NCBI RefSeq assembly: GCF_024704365.1
Contig: NZ_JAJDFY010000001.1
Location: 186,001-250,000, forward strand
Source of the DNA: Thermomonas sp. S9
GTDB lineage: Bacteria > Pseudomonadota > Gammaproteobacteria > Xanthomonadales > Xanthomonadaceae
DNA length: 64,000 nucleotides
Direction of reading: 5' to 3'
Shown here piece by piece: positions 49,556 through 59,997 of this stretch. The translations under genes and the position numbers were made by a program. A model generated the notes under the pieces. That model was given only the letters and a program-made list of their open reading frames with translations, searched no databases and had not been told where the DNA came from. The first letter of the stretch is position 1; each line of letters starts with the position of its first letter.

Positions 49556-50284
49556 TCAGTTCCACTTCGGCAGCCGGGCCGGGTCCAGCCCGCCGACCTC
49601 GAACTGGGCGGTGCGCGCGCCGACGTCGCGGGTGGGGAATTCGATCGCCAGCTGCTTGCCGGACCTGGCGAGCTTCCACAGGCCCCTCCAGTCGTCGATG
49701 AACATGGCGATGGCCTCGTCGGTCTTCGGGCGCGAGCCCGGCAGGGTGTGCACCTGGCCGTCCAGCGTGACCTTGAGCCGGCAGCCGCGGTAGCAGTCGA
49801 AATCGCCGGCCTGCAGCACCAGATAGGCGCTGCGGCCCCACTGGGGATGATCGCGGAAGATCAGCCGCACCGGATGCGCGCCGCTGCCGTCGGTATCCAC
49901 CGGCTCCTGCGAATAGATCGCCGCCGACAGCTGATGGCCACCGCCCGCAACCGGGATGTCGTCGTAGCTCCATAGCGCGGCCAGCCGCTGCTGCTGCACC
50001 TGGGCCTCGGCCCTGGCGCGCACTTCGTCCAGCCGCGGCTTGACCCGTTGCGCGGCGGCGCTGGTCGGGTAGTCCACCTGCAGCACCTCGGCATAGCCCT
50101 TGGCCAGGCGCCAGTTCTGCGCCGCCACCGCGTCCTCGAACTGTTTCTCCATCGCGGCGGCGGCCTGCTCCTTCGCCGCGGCCTGGGCGGCGACCTTCGG
50201 ATCCTCGCCGCGCTGGCAGGCGGCCAGCAGCAGGGCGGCGGCGGCAAACACGGCGAACGCGGCGGGCAGGGCGGCGCGGGACAT
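49556..50284 (-). CDS. lipoprotein of unknown function
   Basis: This 242-residue protein has a lipobox (LLLAACQRG), a short helical region rich in Ala and Glu (KVAAQAAAKEQAAAAMEKQF), and a C-terminal beta-rich domain with SAYLVLQAGDFDCYRGCRLK and FIDDWRGLWKLARSGKQLAI. The domain is not recognised. It lies 35 bases after the hydrolase gene on the same strand and converges with the kinase gene. No partner system is evident. Confidence 0.78.
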   Translation of the reverse strand: MSRAALPAAFAVFAAAALLLAACQRGEDPKVAAQAAAKEQAAAAMEKQFEDAVAAQNWRLAKGYAEVLQVDYPTSAAAQRVKPRLDEVRARAEAQVQQQRLAALWSYDDIPVAGGGHQLSAAIYSQEPVDTDGSGAHPVRLIFRDHPQWGRSAYLVLQAGDFDCYRGCRLKVTLDGQVHTLPGSRPKTDEAIAMFIDDWRGLWKLARSGKQLAIEFPTRDVGARTAQFEVGGLDPARLPKWN

Positions 50285-50319
50285 GGCGGCATCAAAGCAG
50301 TCTGCGGGAAGCGGAAAGC

Positions 50320-51300
50320 TTAGCCGGACGCGGCGGGTGTGTCCTCGATCCAGGCCACCAGCGCCTGCGCGACCTCGCGCGCGCGCTCCACCGGCGTCAT
50401 GTGCCCGCAGCCGTCCAGCAGCCGCTGCCGCGCGTGCGGAATGCGCGCGGCGTACAGCGCCAGCGCGCTGGGGTCGATCACCGCGTCCTGCCGGCCCCAG
50501 ACCAGCAGCGCGGGCTGGCGGATCCGCACCGCCTCCTCGCCGGGCCGCAGGCTGTCCGGCCCGCGCCCGATCTGGTCGAGCACCGCCTGCTCGAACGCGG
50601 CGTCGGCGCGGCGGCGGGCGATCAGCGCGGCGGACAGCGGCCACGGCAACCAGGGCATGGCGCGAGGATCGAAGAACACCGTGTGCAGATAGCGGCGCAG
50701 CGAGGCGGCATCGTGCACGGCGAAGGGATTCTCGCCGGCCAGCACCGCCAGCCCGAAGGCATTGTCGGCAAAACGCACCCCGGCGGCGCTCAGCAGGGCC
50801 ACGCGCGCCACCCGCTGCGGATGGCGGGCGGCGACCAGCGCGGCGATCCCGCCGCCCATCGAATGCCCGACCAGCACCACCGGCCGCAAAGGCGAGCATG
50901 CGGCGATGAACGCGGCCACGCGCTCCGCCTGCTCGACGAAGCCGTAGGCGGCCCCCGGCTTGCGCTCGGACTCGCCCCAGCCGGGCAGGTCGGGGATCAG
51001 CAGGTGGCAGCGACGGCCGAGCGCGCGCGCCAGCAGATACCAGTTCTCCTTGCTGCCGGTGAACCCGTGCAGCAGCACCAGGGTCGGCGCCGCCGGATCG
51101 CGCGCGCGGCGCTCGGCATACACCCAGCGATGCCCAGCCACCTGCACCTGGCGCCGGCGCAGGCCCAGCGCCAGGCGCAGCAGGGCGAAGACCAGGCGCA
51201 GCAGGCGGTACGGTTCCCGCACCCACGCCCACACCGCCGCCAGTGCGGCCAGCGCGGCGAGCGTCAGCAGCAGCGCAGCGAACGTGCGCGCGCCGTCCAT
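50320..51300 (-). CDS. alpha/beta-fold hydrolase, membrane-anchored
   Basis: This 326-residue hydrolase has an N-terminal membrane segment (FAALLLTLAALAALAAVWAW) and an alpha/beta hydrolase domain with the oxyanion motif LVLLHGFTGSKENW, nucleophile in VGHSMGGGIAALVA, Asp in LVWGRQDAVIDPS and His in LDGCGHMTPVERA. It resembles lipases and esterases of the family that includes Psychrobacter LipA-like enzymes. It sits just downstream of the M1 peptidase gene with 25 bases between. Substrate unknown. Confidence 0.88.
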   Translation of the reverse strand: MDGARTFAALLLTLAALAALAAVWAWVREPYRLLRLVFALLRLALGLRRRQVQVAGHRWVYAERRARDPAAPTLVLLHGFTGSKENWYLLARALGRRCHLLIPDLPGWGESERKPGAAYGFVEQAERVAAFIAACSPLRPVVLVGHSMGGGIAALVAARHPQRVARVALLSAAGVRFADNAFGLAVLAGENPFAVHDAASLRRYLHTVFFDPRAMPWLPWPLSAALIARRRADAAFEQAVLDQIGRGPDSLRPGEEAVRIRQPALLVWGRQDAVIDPSALALYAARIPHARQRLLDGCGHMTPVERAREVAQALVAWIEDTPAASG

Positions 51301-51325
51301 CCCGGCCCGTGCGCCTGGCGCCGGC

Positions 51326-53271
51326 TCACGGCGCGGCGGCGGCCGGCGTCGCCTGCGCCTTGGCGGCGTCCAGGATCGCCTGCACCGAGCCGGCGGTGAT
51401 CGGATGCATGCCCGGCCGGGCCTTGGCGAACACCTGCTCGGCGAACGCCAGCCCGTCCGGGGTGGCCACCAGCGCCTTGTAGATCGGCAGGATCAGCTTG
51501 CGCCGCCCGACCTTCTCCAGGAACTTGCCCATCTCCTCGCGCGCGGCGGTGTAGCCGCTGCGCTCGGCCAGCGGGTACCAGCGCATCGCGATCTCGCCGT
51601 TGGCGGTGCCGGTGAAGTGGTAGGCCGCGTCCAGCTGCGCCAGCTGCTCCGGCTTGAGCGTGGCCGGCATGGTCTCCAGGAAGTGCACCCACTCCTGGGT
51701 GGTCCAGGCATCGGTCACCGCCTTCGCCGGCAGCTGGCCGCTGCCCTGCCAGGCGATGCGCGCGGCGTTCACGGTGGCGAACTTGGCCGACTCCACCTGC
51801 GGCGCGTTGCCGGGGATGCCCGGCTCGTACAGCCACTGGTCCACCTCCTGCATCGTCACCACGTTCGGGTGCTTGTCGATCAGGGTGGTCTTGAGGTAAT
51901 CGCGGAACTGCGCCGTGGTGATGCTCTGGAACGCGAAGTGGTCGAAATAGCCCTTCAGCCACGGATCGAACACGTCGCGGCCGAAACGCTTCTCCAGAAA
52001 CTCCAGGAACCACGCGCCCTTGGTGTACACGGTGGCGCTGGACTGGTCGTCCGGATCGGCCAGGGTGCCCGGCTTGAGCGAAAGCCGCTGCAGCTCGGGA
52101 CGCAGGGTCTTGTATTCCTGCTCGAGCTCGTCGCGGTCGATCACCTCCTCCATGTCGGCCATGTCGCGGCCGTACAGGGCCTCGGTGATGCGGCTCTGCA
52201 CGTAGGTGGTGGTGCCCTCGTTGAGCCAGGCGTCCTTGTCGGTGGCGAAGGTGACCAGGTTGCCGGACCAGCTGTGCGCCAGCTCGTGCGCGACCAGCGA
52301 CACCAGCGACTTGTCGCCGACGATCACGGTCGGGGTGGCGAAGGTCAGGCGCGGGTTCTCCATGCCGCCGTAGGGAAGCTGGGCGGCAGCACCAAGAGGT
52401 CGTAGCGGCCCCAGCGGTACGGGCCGTACAGCGACTCTGCGGTGTCGATCATCTTCTCGGTGTCTTCGAACTCGTGCGCGGCCTTGTCCACCATCGCCGG
52501 CTCGGCCCACACCCCGCTGCGCGCGGAGATCGGCTTGAAGACCAAATCGCCGGCGGCGATCGCCAGCAGATAGGACGGGATCTTCTGCGGCATCTTGAAG
52601 CTGTAATCGCCGTCGCGCACCGCGTTCGGGTCGTTGTCGGCGCTCATCAGCACCATCACGTCCTTCGGCGCCTTCACATGCGCGCTGTAGGTGAAGCGCA
52701 CCTGCGGGGTGTCCTGCAGCGGCACCCACGAGCGCGCGTGGATCTGCTGCGACTGGCTGAACATGAAGGGCAGCTTGCCGCCCTCGGTCATCGCCGGCGC
52801 CAGCCACTGCAGGCCGGAGGCCTCCGGCGAGGTGGCGTAGGTGACGCGCACCTTGGCCGGGCGGGTCGGCGTCTCGATGGTCAGCGCGCTGCCCAGCACC
52901 TTGTCCTTGTCCGACAGCGAGAACTGCAGCGGCGTCCACTTGCCGTCCGCGCCCAGGCCCTCGGCCTTGTCGATGGTGAGGTCGCGGGTGTCCAGCACCA
53001 GCGCCGTGGCGGACTTGTCCAGCCAGTCGAGGGTATAGGTGGCGGTGCCGCTGATGACCTTCCTGTCGAAGTCGAGCGCGAGGTCCAGCGCAAGGTCGGT
53101 GATACGGACCTTGTCCGGCTGCGAGAAGGAATGTTCGTCCACGATTTTCTCGGCCACGGCGGGCGCGGCGGCGGGGGTGGCGGCGGTTTCCGGGGCGGGC
53201 GCGCGGTTGCAGGCGGCGAGGGGCGCGCCCAGCGCGGCGGCGATGGCGGCGGACAGGAGCAGCTGACGCAT
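51326..53271 (-). CDS. M1 family metallopeptidase, lipoprotein (frameshift at 52373-52375)
   Basis: This zinc aminopeptidase of about 648 residues is of the leukotriene-A4-hydrolase type, with a lipobox (LAACNRAPAP). The first half is the beta-sheet N-terminal domain. The frame breaks at LVLPPSFP; adding one base to the GGG at 52373-52375 (plus strand) gives the canonical PPSFPYGGMENPRLTF. The zinc site HELAHSWSGNLV and the distal Glu in NEGTTTYVQSR follow, then the helical C-terminal domain. With the repair it is full length. Confidence 0.93.
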
Positions 53272-53495
53272 GGATATCGGGCCTTGCAGCGGAAAGCACC
53301 GAGTTTAGCGCCATCGCCCGCGCGCCGCCGCCGTGCCGAAGGTCGCACCCACCTGCGGCACTTCGGGGGCGCGCGCATCACGGGCATCGTGCCCGCCACG
53401 CCGGCCGGAACCGTCGCCACCCCTGCCATCGGTCATGGCAACCGTGGCGGCGCCCGCGGCATCCCTGCCAACACCACATTCACGACTCCCGCCAG

Positions 53496-55758
53496 ATGCC
53501 CCGCTTGAAACCGCATGCCCTGATCGCCGCCCTGCTGCTGTGCGCCCCGTTCGCCCGTGCCGGCACCGGCACTCAAGCGACCGCCCCGCCGCCGGCCACC
53601 GTGCCCGGCGGCCGCATCCCGCTGCTGCAGGGGCCGATCGTGATCGACGGCAAGCTCGACGACGCCGCCTGGCAGGGCGCGCTGGTGCAGGAGATCGCCT
53701 ACGACATCCAGCCCGGCGACAACACCCCGGCGCCGGTGAAAACCCGCGTGCGCATCGGCTACGACCGCGACACGCTGTACTTCGCCTTCCATGCCGAAGA
53801 CCCCGATCCCGCGCGCATCCAGGCCCACCTGCGCGACCGCGACAGCGCGTTCAACGACGACTGGGTGGGCGTGTTCCTGGACACCTTCAACGACCACCGC
53901 CGCGGCTACGAGCTGATCGTCAACCCGCTGGGCGTGCAGGCCGACCTGATCCGCGACGAGAGCAACCCCGCCAACCAGGAGGATCCGAGCTGGGATGGCC
54001 TGTGGCAGAGCGCCGGGCGGCTGACCGCGAGCGGTTACGACGTGGAGATCCGGATTCCGTTCTCGACCCTGCGCTTCCCGCGCGGCGGCGGCCTGCAGCA
54101 TTGGGGGGATCTCGCTGCTCCGCAACTGGCCGCGCGACAAGCGCCATCTGCTCGCCAGCCACCGGGTGCCGCGCGACTCGCGCTGCTTCCAGTGCGAATG
54201 GGGCCAGTACACCGGGATGGAGGGCGTGCACCAGGGCCGCAACCTGGCGCTGGTGCCCACCCTCACCGCCGGCCTCGGCCAGACCCGCGACGCCGCCGGC
54301 ACGCCCTGGGGCAGGACCGATTCCAAGGTCTCGCCGGGGCTGGACGTGAGCTGGGCACCCTCGCCGGCGATGACGCTCAACGCCACCCTGAACCCGGATT
54401 TTTCGCAGGTCGAGACCGACCAGCTGCAGGTCAACTTCAACGACGGCTTCGCCCTGTTCTACCAGGAGAAGCGGCCGTTCTTCCTGGAGGGCGCGGACTA
54501 CTTCACCACCCCGCTGAACGTGCTCTACACCCGCCAGATCGCCGACCCCGATTTCGGGCTGCGCATCACCGGGCGCAGCGACGGCAGCACCTACGGCGCG
54601 CTGCTGGCGCGCGACGCCACCACCCAGCTGCTGGTGCCGGGCGTGCTGGGTTCCAGCTTCCAGTCGCTGGACCAGAAGGCCGACGTGGCGGTCGGCCGCT
54701 ACCGCTACGACTTCAACCAGCACGCCAGCGTCGGCGTGATCGGCACCTTCCGCCGCGGCGAGAACTACGCCAACGGCGTGGCTGGGTTGGATGCGCGCTG
54801 GCAGCAGGGCGGGCACACCCTGTCGGCGCAGCTGCTGCACAGCGACGCGCGCTATCCGCAGGCGATCGTGGGCGCCTATGCCGACGAACTCGGCGGCAAC
54901 CCGCGCCCATCCGGCAATGCCTGGCAGGTGCAGTACAGCTACGGCAACCGCCACTGGGGCTTGAGCGCCCTGCACGTGGACATCGGCCCCGGCTTCCGCG
55001 CCGATCTCGGCTTCATCGGCCAGGTCGGCTACCGCCGCAGCGCGCTGTCCGGCAACCGCGTCTGGTACCGCGACGATGCCGCGTTCAACCGCATCAGTCT
55101 GGCTGCCAGCGGCGGCACCAGCACGCGCTTCGACGGGCAGCTGCTGCAACGCGACGTCAAGCTGAGCCTGGCCGTGCAGGGCCCGATGCGCAGCAACTTC
55201 AGCCTCGCGCCGCTGGTGCGCACCCGTTTCTGGAACGGCGCGCTGTACCACGAGCACGACCTGTCGCTGTTCGCCGGGCTGTGGCCGCTGCCCAGCCTGC
55301 GCCTGGGCCTGGCCGCGAACAATGGCCGCGTGCTCGACCTGACCGGATCGCGCCTGGGCCAGCGCCTGCTGCTGAACCTCAACGGCGAGACCGATCTCGC
55401 GCGCGGTATCAACCTGAACTGGGACCTCGTCCACCAGCGCCTGCGCCGCGACGGCGGCACCGCGTTCACCGCCAACATCGCCAACCTCGGCGGCAGCTGG
55501 CAGCTCACTCCGCGCCAGCGCCTGCGCCTGACCCTGCAGGGCAGCAACGTGGAGCGCAACCAGGCGCTGTACACGGAGACCGTCAACCAGCATGCCCGCG
55601 ACCGCGCCGCGCAGCTGGTCTATTCCTACAAGCTCAACCCGCGCACCGCGCTGTACGCCGGCGGCGCCTGGGGCGGCTTCCTCGACGACGACCATCCCGC
55701 CCTGTTCGGGGATACCCGCAGCGTGTTCATCAAGCTCAGCTACGGCTGGCAGCCGTGA
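53496..55758 (+). CDS. DUF5916 protein: CBM9-like domain plus outer-membrane barrel (frameshift at 54104-54109)
   Basis: This protein of about 753 residues has a signal peptide (HALIAALLLCAPFARA), an N-terminal CBM9-like beta-sandwich (IVIDGKLDDAAWQGALVQEI) and a long C-terminal beta-rich domain with alternating short strands that ends in an aromatic-type barrel end (VFIKLSYGWQP). The domain order matches DUF5916 proteins. The frame breaks after GLQHWG; removing one G from the G6 run at 54104-54109 gives HWGISLLRNWPRDKRHLLAS. The role is unknown; outer-membrane location and carbohydrate binding are inferred. It is divergent from the M1 peptidase gene. Confidence 0.87.
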
Positions 55759-55799
55759 TCCTGGCCCACCAGGCGAAGTAAGGGAGCGCGCGCGGGCCG

Positions 55800-55888
55800 G
55801 CTTGCCTCGCACGCGCGCGGCCGCGACGGCGACAGATATAGACGAAGTGCGACGGCTGCTGCTTGCCTCGCACGCGCGCGGCCGCGAC
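55800..55888 (+). repeat. 28-base direct repeat, two copies
   Basis: The string GCTTGCCTCGCACGCGCGCG followed by GCCGCGAC occurs at 55800-55827 and again at 55861-55888, 61 bases apart start to start, in the gap between the DUF5916 gene and the next lipoprotein. A shorter, diverged relative (CCTGCCTCGCATGCGCGGAC) lies near 56903-56922. The repeat precedes a start codon in both places. Confidence 0.6.
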
Positions 55889-55897
55889 ACTCCGCGC

Positions 55898-56838
55898 ATG
55901 CCGCTTCGGGATGCCCTGCCGCCGACCCTTCGCCGCCACGCGGCCTTCGTGCTTGTGCTGGTGGCGCTGCTGGCGGGGTTGGCCGGCTGCCGGCAGTCCT
56001 CCGCGCCCGCGGCACCGGACGGCGTGCAGGAGGCCGGCGCGCCGGTGCCGGCCGCGCGCCCGGTGGATGCGGTGTACGTGCTGCGCGACCGCCTGCTGGC
56101 GCGCGACGGGCTGGGCTTCGCGCGGGTGGCGGTGCCGCCCGCGCTGCACGCCGAGCTGCGACGCGCCTGGCGCGACGGCCGCAGCCGCTGGCCGCTGGAC
56201 GAGCTGCCGCTGGATGCGCGCATCCCGGCGATGCTGGCCGCGCTGCAGGCGCCGGGCGCGGACCGGCTGCTGATGGCGACCTTCCGCAAGCAGTTCGCCG
56301 GCGCCGACGCCGACATCGACCAGGCGGTGCGCACGCTAGTGGTGTTCGGCACCGAATATGTCCAGCGCGATCCCGGCTACAGCGCGGACGAACGCGACCA
56401 CGCCGCGCAGGCGATCGCCGCCCTCGGGCGCTGGGCGATCGCCGCGCCACTGGACGATCCGGCGCGCGCGCAGCGCTTCTTCACCGCGCTCTCGGCGGCG
56501 GCGGTGCGCAGCGGCATCGACGGCAAGGCCGGCTGGCCCGCGTTCGCAGCGCTGGGCATGACCCAGAGCCTGAACCGGCTGTCCCCGTTCTTCGCCACCC
56601 TGCTGGCGCAGCTGCGCCAGCAGTACGGCCTCGACCTGGATGCCAGCCTGCGCAGCCTGCACGTCAGCCTGGTCGAGCAGACCGGCGACCGCGCGCGGTT
56701 GCGCCTGCAGTACACCCTGGCCGGAACCCCGATCGACACCCTGGCGACCGCGGTGCGGATCGACGGCCGCTGGTACCTGGCCGATTACGTGCAGGATGCG
56801 CAGCACCGCCTGGCGGCTGCTCCGCCCCCGGGCGCTGA
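55898..56838 (+). CDS. lipoprotein of unknown function (frameshift near its end, 56825-56829)
   Basis: This protein of about 313 residues has a lipobox (LLAGLAGCRQSS), then a helix-rich domain (ALHAELRRAWRDGRSRWPLD, FRKQFAGADADIDQAVRTLV) and a C-terminal LRLQYTLAGTPIDTLATAVR and DGRWYLADYVQDAQ that looks like an export or envelope domain. In the given sequence the frame has no stop until 57541 and runs into the next gene. Adding one C to the C5 run at 56825-56829 gives a stop at 56836-56838, which I take as real. Function unknown. It is probably not fused to the diguanylate cyclase gene, which has its own ribosome site. Confidence 0.72.
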
Positions 56839-56968
56839 GTCCAGGCAGGCCGGGCAACAGCTTGGGCGAACCCTGCCGATATACTCGCCAAGGCGTCCGT
56901 GCCTGCCTCGCATGCGCGGACTCCGGCATGGGGATGCCGGCACGCGCCTGCACGGGAGAGGCCAAGGC

Positions 56969-59931
56969 ATGAGCGAAGGCGGGCAGACGGAACAGCAGGG
57001 CGCGACCGGCGCGGACGCGGGCGGTGCCTTGCCCGGGATCGCGCCGGCGGGGCTGGCGATCGCCACCGCAGCCAGCGTGCGCGAAACCGCTGCTGCGCTG
57101 CTGCGCGGGCTGGCCGAGTGCGGCCGCCAGGCCCATGCCGTGGCCTGGACCGACCACGGCGCGTTGCTGTTCGAGCCGCCGGAAAGCGCCACGAGCGCAC
57201 GCCGGCAAGCGGCCGTCGCCGCCTTCTCCGGGCGTCCGCCCAGTGGCGCCGGGGCCCCGATACCCGCCTGCTGCCGCCCGGCGCGGCCGATGCCGGTGCC
57301 GTGCTGCTGGCGCCGCACGGGGCGCTGGCGCGGCTGGAGCCGGGCCCCAGCCGCCTGGTCGCACTGGCCGGGCAGCGCCTGGCCGAACTGTTCGCGTTCC
57401 GGCGCCTGCGCGCTTCGGTGCAGGACCTGGAGCAGGCCGAGCAATTGCAGCACGCCCTGTTCGCGATCGCCGATTTGGCCGCCTCCGACCGCGACATGCA
57501 GAGCCTGCTGCGCGGGCTGCACCAGATCATCGGTCGGCTGATGTATGCGGAGAACTTCTACATCGCGCTGTACGACCCACAGCGCGACACCTTGCGCTTC
57601 ATCTACTTCGTCGACCAGATGGACGGCGGGATGTACGACCCCGACCAGGAGATCCCGGCGGCGCAGATGCGCGGCAGCCTGACCCTGGGCCTGATCCGCC
57701 ACGGCCGCGCGGTGCGCGGGCCATCGGAGGAGATCGTGGAGCTGCTGGGGCTGCCACCGGAGGACGGCATCGGCACGCCGTCGGTGGATTTCATGGGCGT
57801 GCCGATGCAGCGCGACGGCCAGATTTACGGCGCGCTGGTGGTGCAGAGCTACCAGGAAGGCATGAGCTACACCCAGTCCGACTGCGCGGTGCTCAGCTTC
57901 GTGGCCGAGCACGTGCTGAATGCGGTGGAGCGCAAGCGCGGCCAGGAGGAACTCGAACGCCGCGTGGTGGAGCGCACCCGCGAACTGGCCGAAGCCAATG
58001 CCCAGCTGCAGGTCCAGATCGCCGAGCGCGAGCGCGCCGCGCACCTGCAGGCCACCCTGTACAAAATCGCCGCGCTGGCCAATGGCGAGCAGTGCGATGC
58101 GGAGTTCTACCGCAGCATCCACCAGGCGGTGGGCGAGCTGATCGACGCCGAGAACTTCTACATCGCGCTGCTCTCGCCCGACGGTCAGCACTTGCAGATC
58201 CCGTACACGGTCGACGCCGCCGGGGAAGATCGCGCCGATCGTCCGCTGGGCCATGGGCTGACCGAATACGCGCTGCGCCAGACCGGGCCGCTGCTGATCG
58301 ACGACGCCGGTGTCCGCGCGCTGGTGGCGCACGGCGAGATCGACGCCGACCATTACGCCACCCGTGTGCCGGCGGTGTGCTGGCTGGGCGCCCCGCTGTG
58401 CGGACCGGGCGGCGTGATGGGCCTGGTCGCAGTGCAAAGCTACCGCCCGAATCTGGTCTATACCGAGCAGGACGCCAAGTTGCTGGATTTCGTGGCGCAG
58501 CAGATCGCCAGCAGCGTGCAGCGCCGGCGGCATGCCGAAGCGCTGGAGCGCCTGAATGCCGAGCTGGAACAGCGCGTGCAGGCGCGCACCCGCGAGCTGC
58601 GCCGCGAGATCGCGGTGCGCGAGCAGGTCGAGGCGCAGCTCAAGCACCAGGTGATGCACGACCCGCTGACCGGGCTGCCCAACCGCCTGTACCTGCGCGA
58701 CCGCCTGCAGCGCGCGCTGTCCAGCCAGCAGCGCAACCCCGAACACGCCTTCGCCCTGCTGTACCTCGACGTGGACCGCTTCAAGCTGTTCAACGACAGC
58801 CTCGGCCATCTGACCGGCGATGCGGTCCTGCGCGAGGTCTCGCGACGGCTACTGGACTGCGTGCGCGGCCCCGACATCGTGGCGCGCCTGTCCGGAGACG
58901 AATTCGCGATCCTGCTGGAGGAGGGCGCGCAGCCGGCCACCGCGGTCAAGGTCGCGCAGCGCATTCTGGCGCGCATGCAGGCGCCGCTCACGCTCGGCGA
59001 GCGCGAGCTGCAGGCCTCGGTCAGCATCGGCATCGCCATCAGCCACGACCGCTATCTGGCCATCGACGAGATCCTGCACGATGCCGACGTGGCGCTGTAC
59101 CGCGCCAAGTCCACCGGCCGCCAGCGCTTCGTGCTGTTCGACGAAAGCCAGCAGAGCGCGGCGATGAACGTGCTGGAGCTGGAGCTGGCCCTGCGCAACG
59201 CGCTGCACGCGGGCGAATTCGTGCCCTACTTCCAGCCGATCGTACGCATGGACGACCGCAGCACGGTCGGCTACGAGGCGCTGCTCCGCTGGCAGCACCC
59301 GGTGCGCGGCGTGCTCGGCCCGGGCGAGTTCCTGCCGGTGGCCGAGGAAAGCGGGCTGATCGAGGCGATCGACTGGCACATGTACCGCCTGGCCTGCACT
59401 GCCGGCGCGCCGCTGGTGGCCAGCGGCGGCTTCATCAGCATCAACATCTCGCCGCGCCATTTCCAGTACGAGGATTTCGACCAGCGCCTGCTGGAGCTGC
59501 TGCGCGAGACCGGGTTCCCGCCGCAGCGGCTGCAGATCGAGGTGACCGAAAGCACCCTGCTCGGCGATCCGGACGCCGCCGCGCGCATCCTGCAACGGCT
59601 GCGCGATGCCGGCATCGGCGCCGCGCTGGACGATTTCGGCACCGGCTATTCCTCGCTCAGCCACGCCCACCGCTTCCCGCTGAAGAAGATCAAGATCGAC
59701 CGCAGTTTCATCCGCGATCTCGACCAGGCCGACGCACAGCGCAGCATCGCGATCATTCGCGCGGTCCTGAGCCTGGCGCAGTCGCTGGATCTGAACGTGG
59801 TGGCGGAAGGGGTGGAGACCGAGGCGCAGCGGCAGGCGCTGCTGGAAATCGGCTGCCAGTGCGCGCAGGGCTTCCTGTTCGGGCGCCCGCAGCCGGCGGC
59901 GTACTGGCTGGCACCGGACGGAAAAGCGTGA
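56969..59931 (+). CDS. GAF-GAF-GGDEF-EAL cyclic-di-GMP signalling protein (frameshift near 57225)
   Basis: This cytoplasmic protein of about 987 residues has two GAF sensor domains in tandem (each with the sequence AENFYIAL, from about residues 157 and 360), coiled linkers, a GGDEF domain (DVDRFKLFNDSLGHLTGDAV; active-site loop as LSGDEFAILL near residue 642) and an EAL domain (GYEALLRWQHP, VTESTLLGDPD, LDDFGTGYSSLSHAHR, VVAEGVETEAQRQALLE). The catalytic residues of the EAL domain appear present, so it is probably a phosphodiesterase, with the GGDEF domain possibly also active. The first 85 residues are in another frame; one base is missing near 57222-57226 (AAFLRASAQWRRGPDTRL after repair). 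ATG 56969 has an AAGG site. Confidence 0.92.
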
Positions 59932-59997
59932 CCGCGGTCACGCCGGGTCGCGGCGGGGCGTCCCTGCGGCAACGGGCGCTCGGCCATAATGGCCGCG

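Noticed and set aside
55898..57541. Fusion of the lipoprotein with the start of the GGDEF-EAL protein
   Set aside because: The second gene has its own ATG and ribosome site, and adding one C in the C5 run gives the lipoprotein a stop at 56838.
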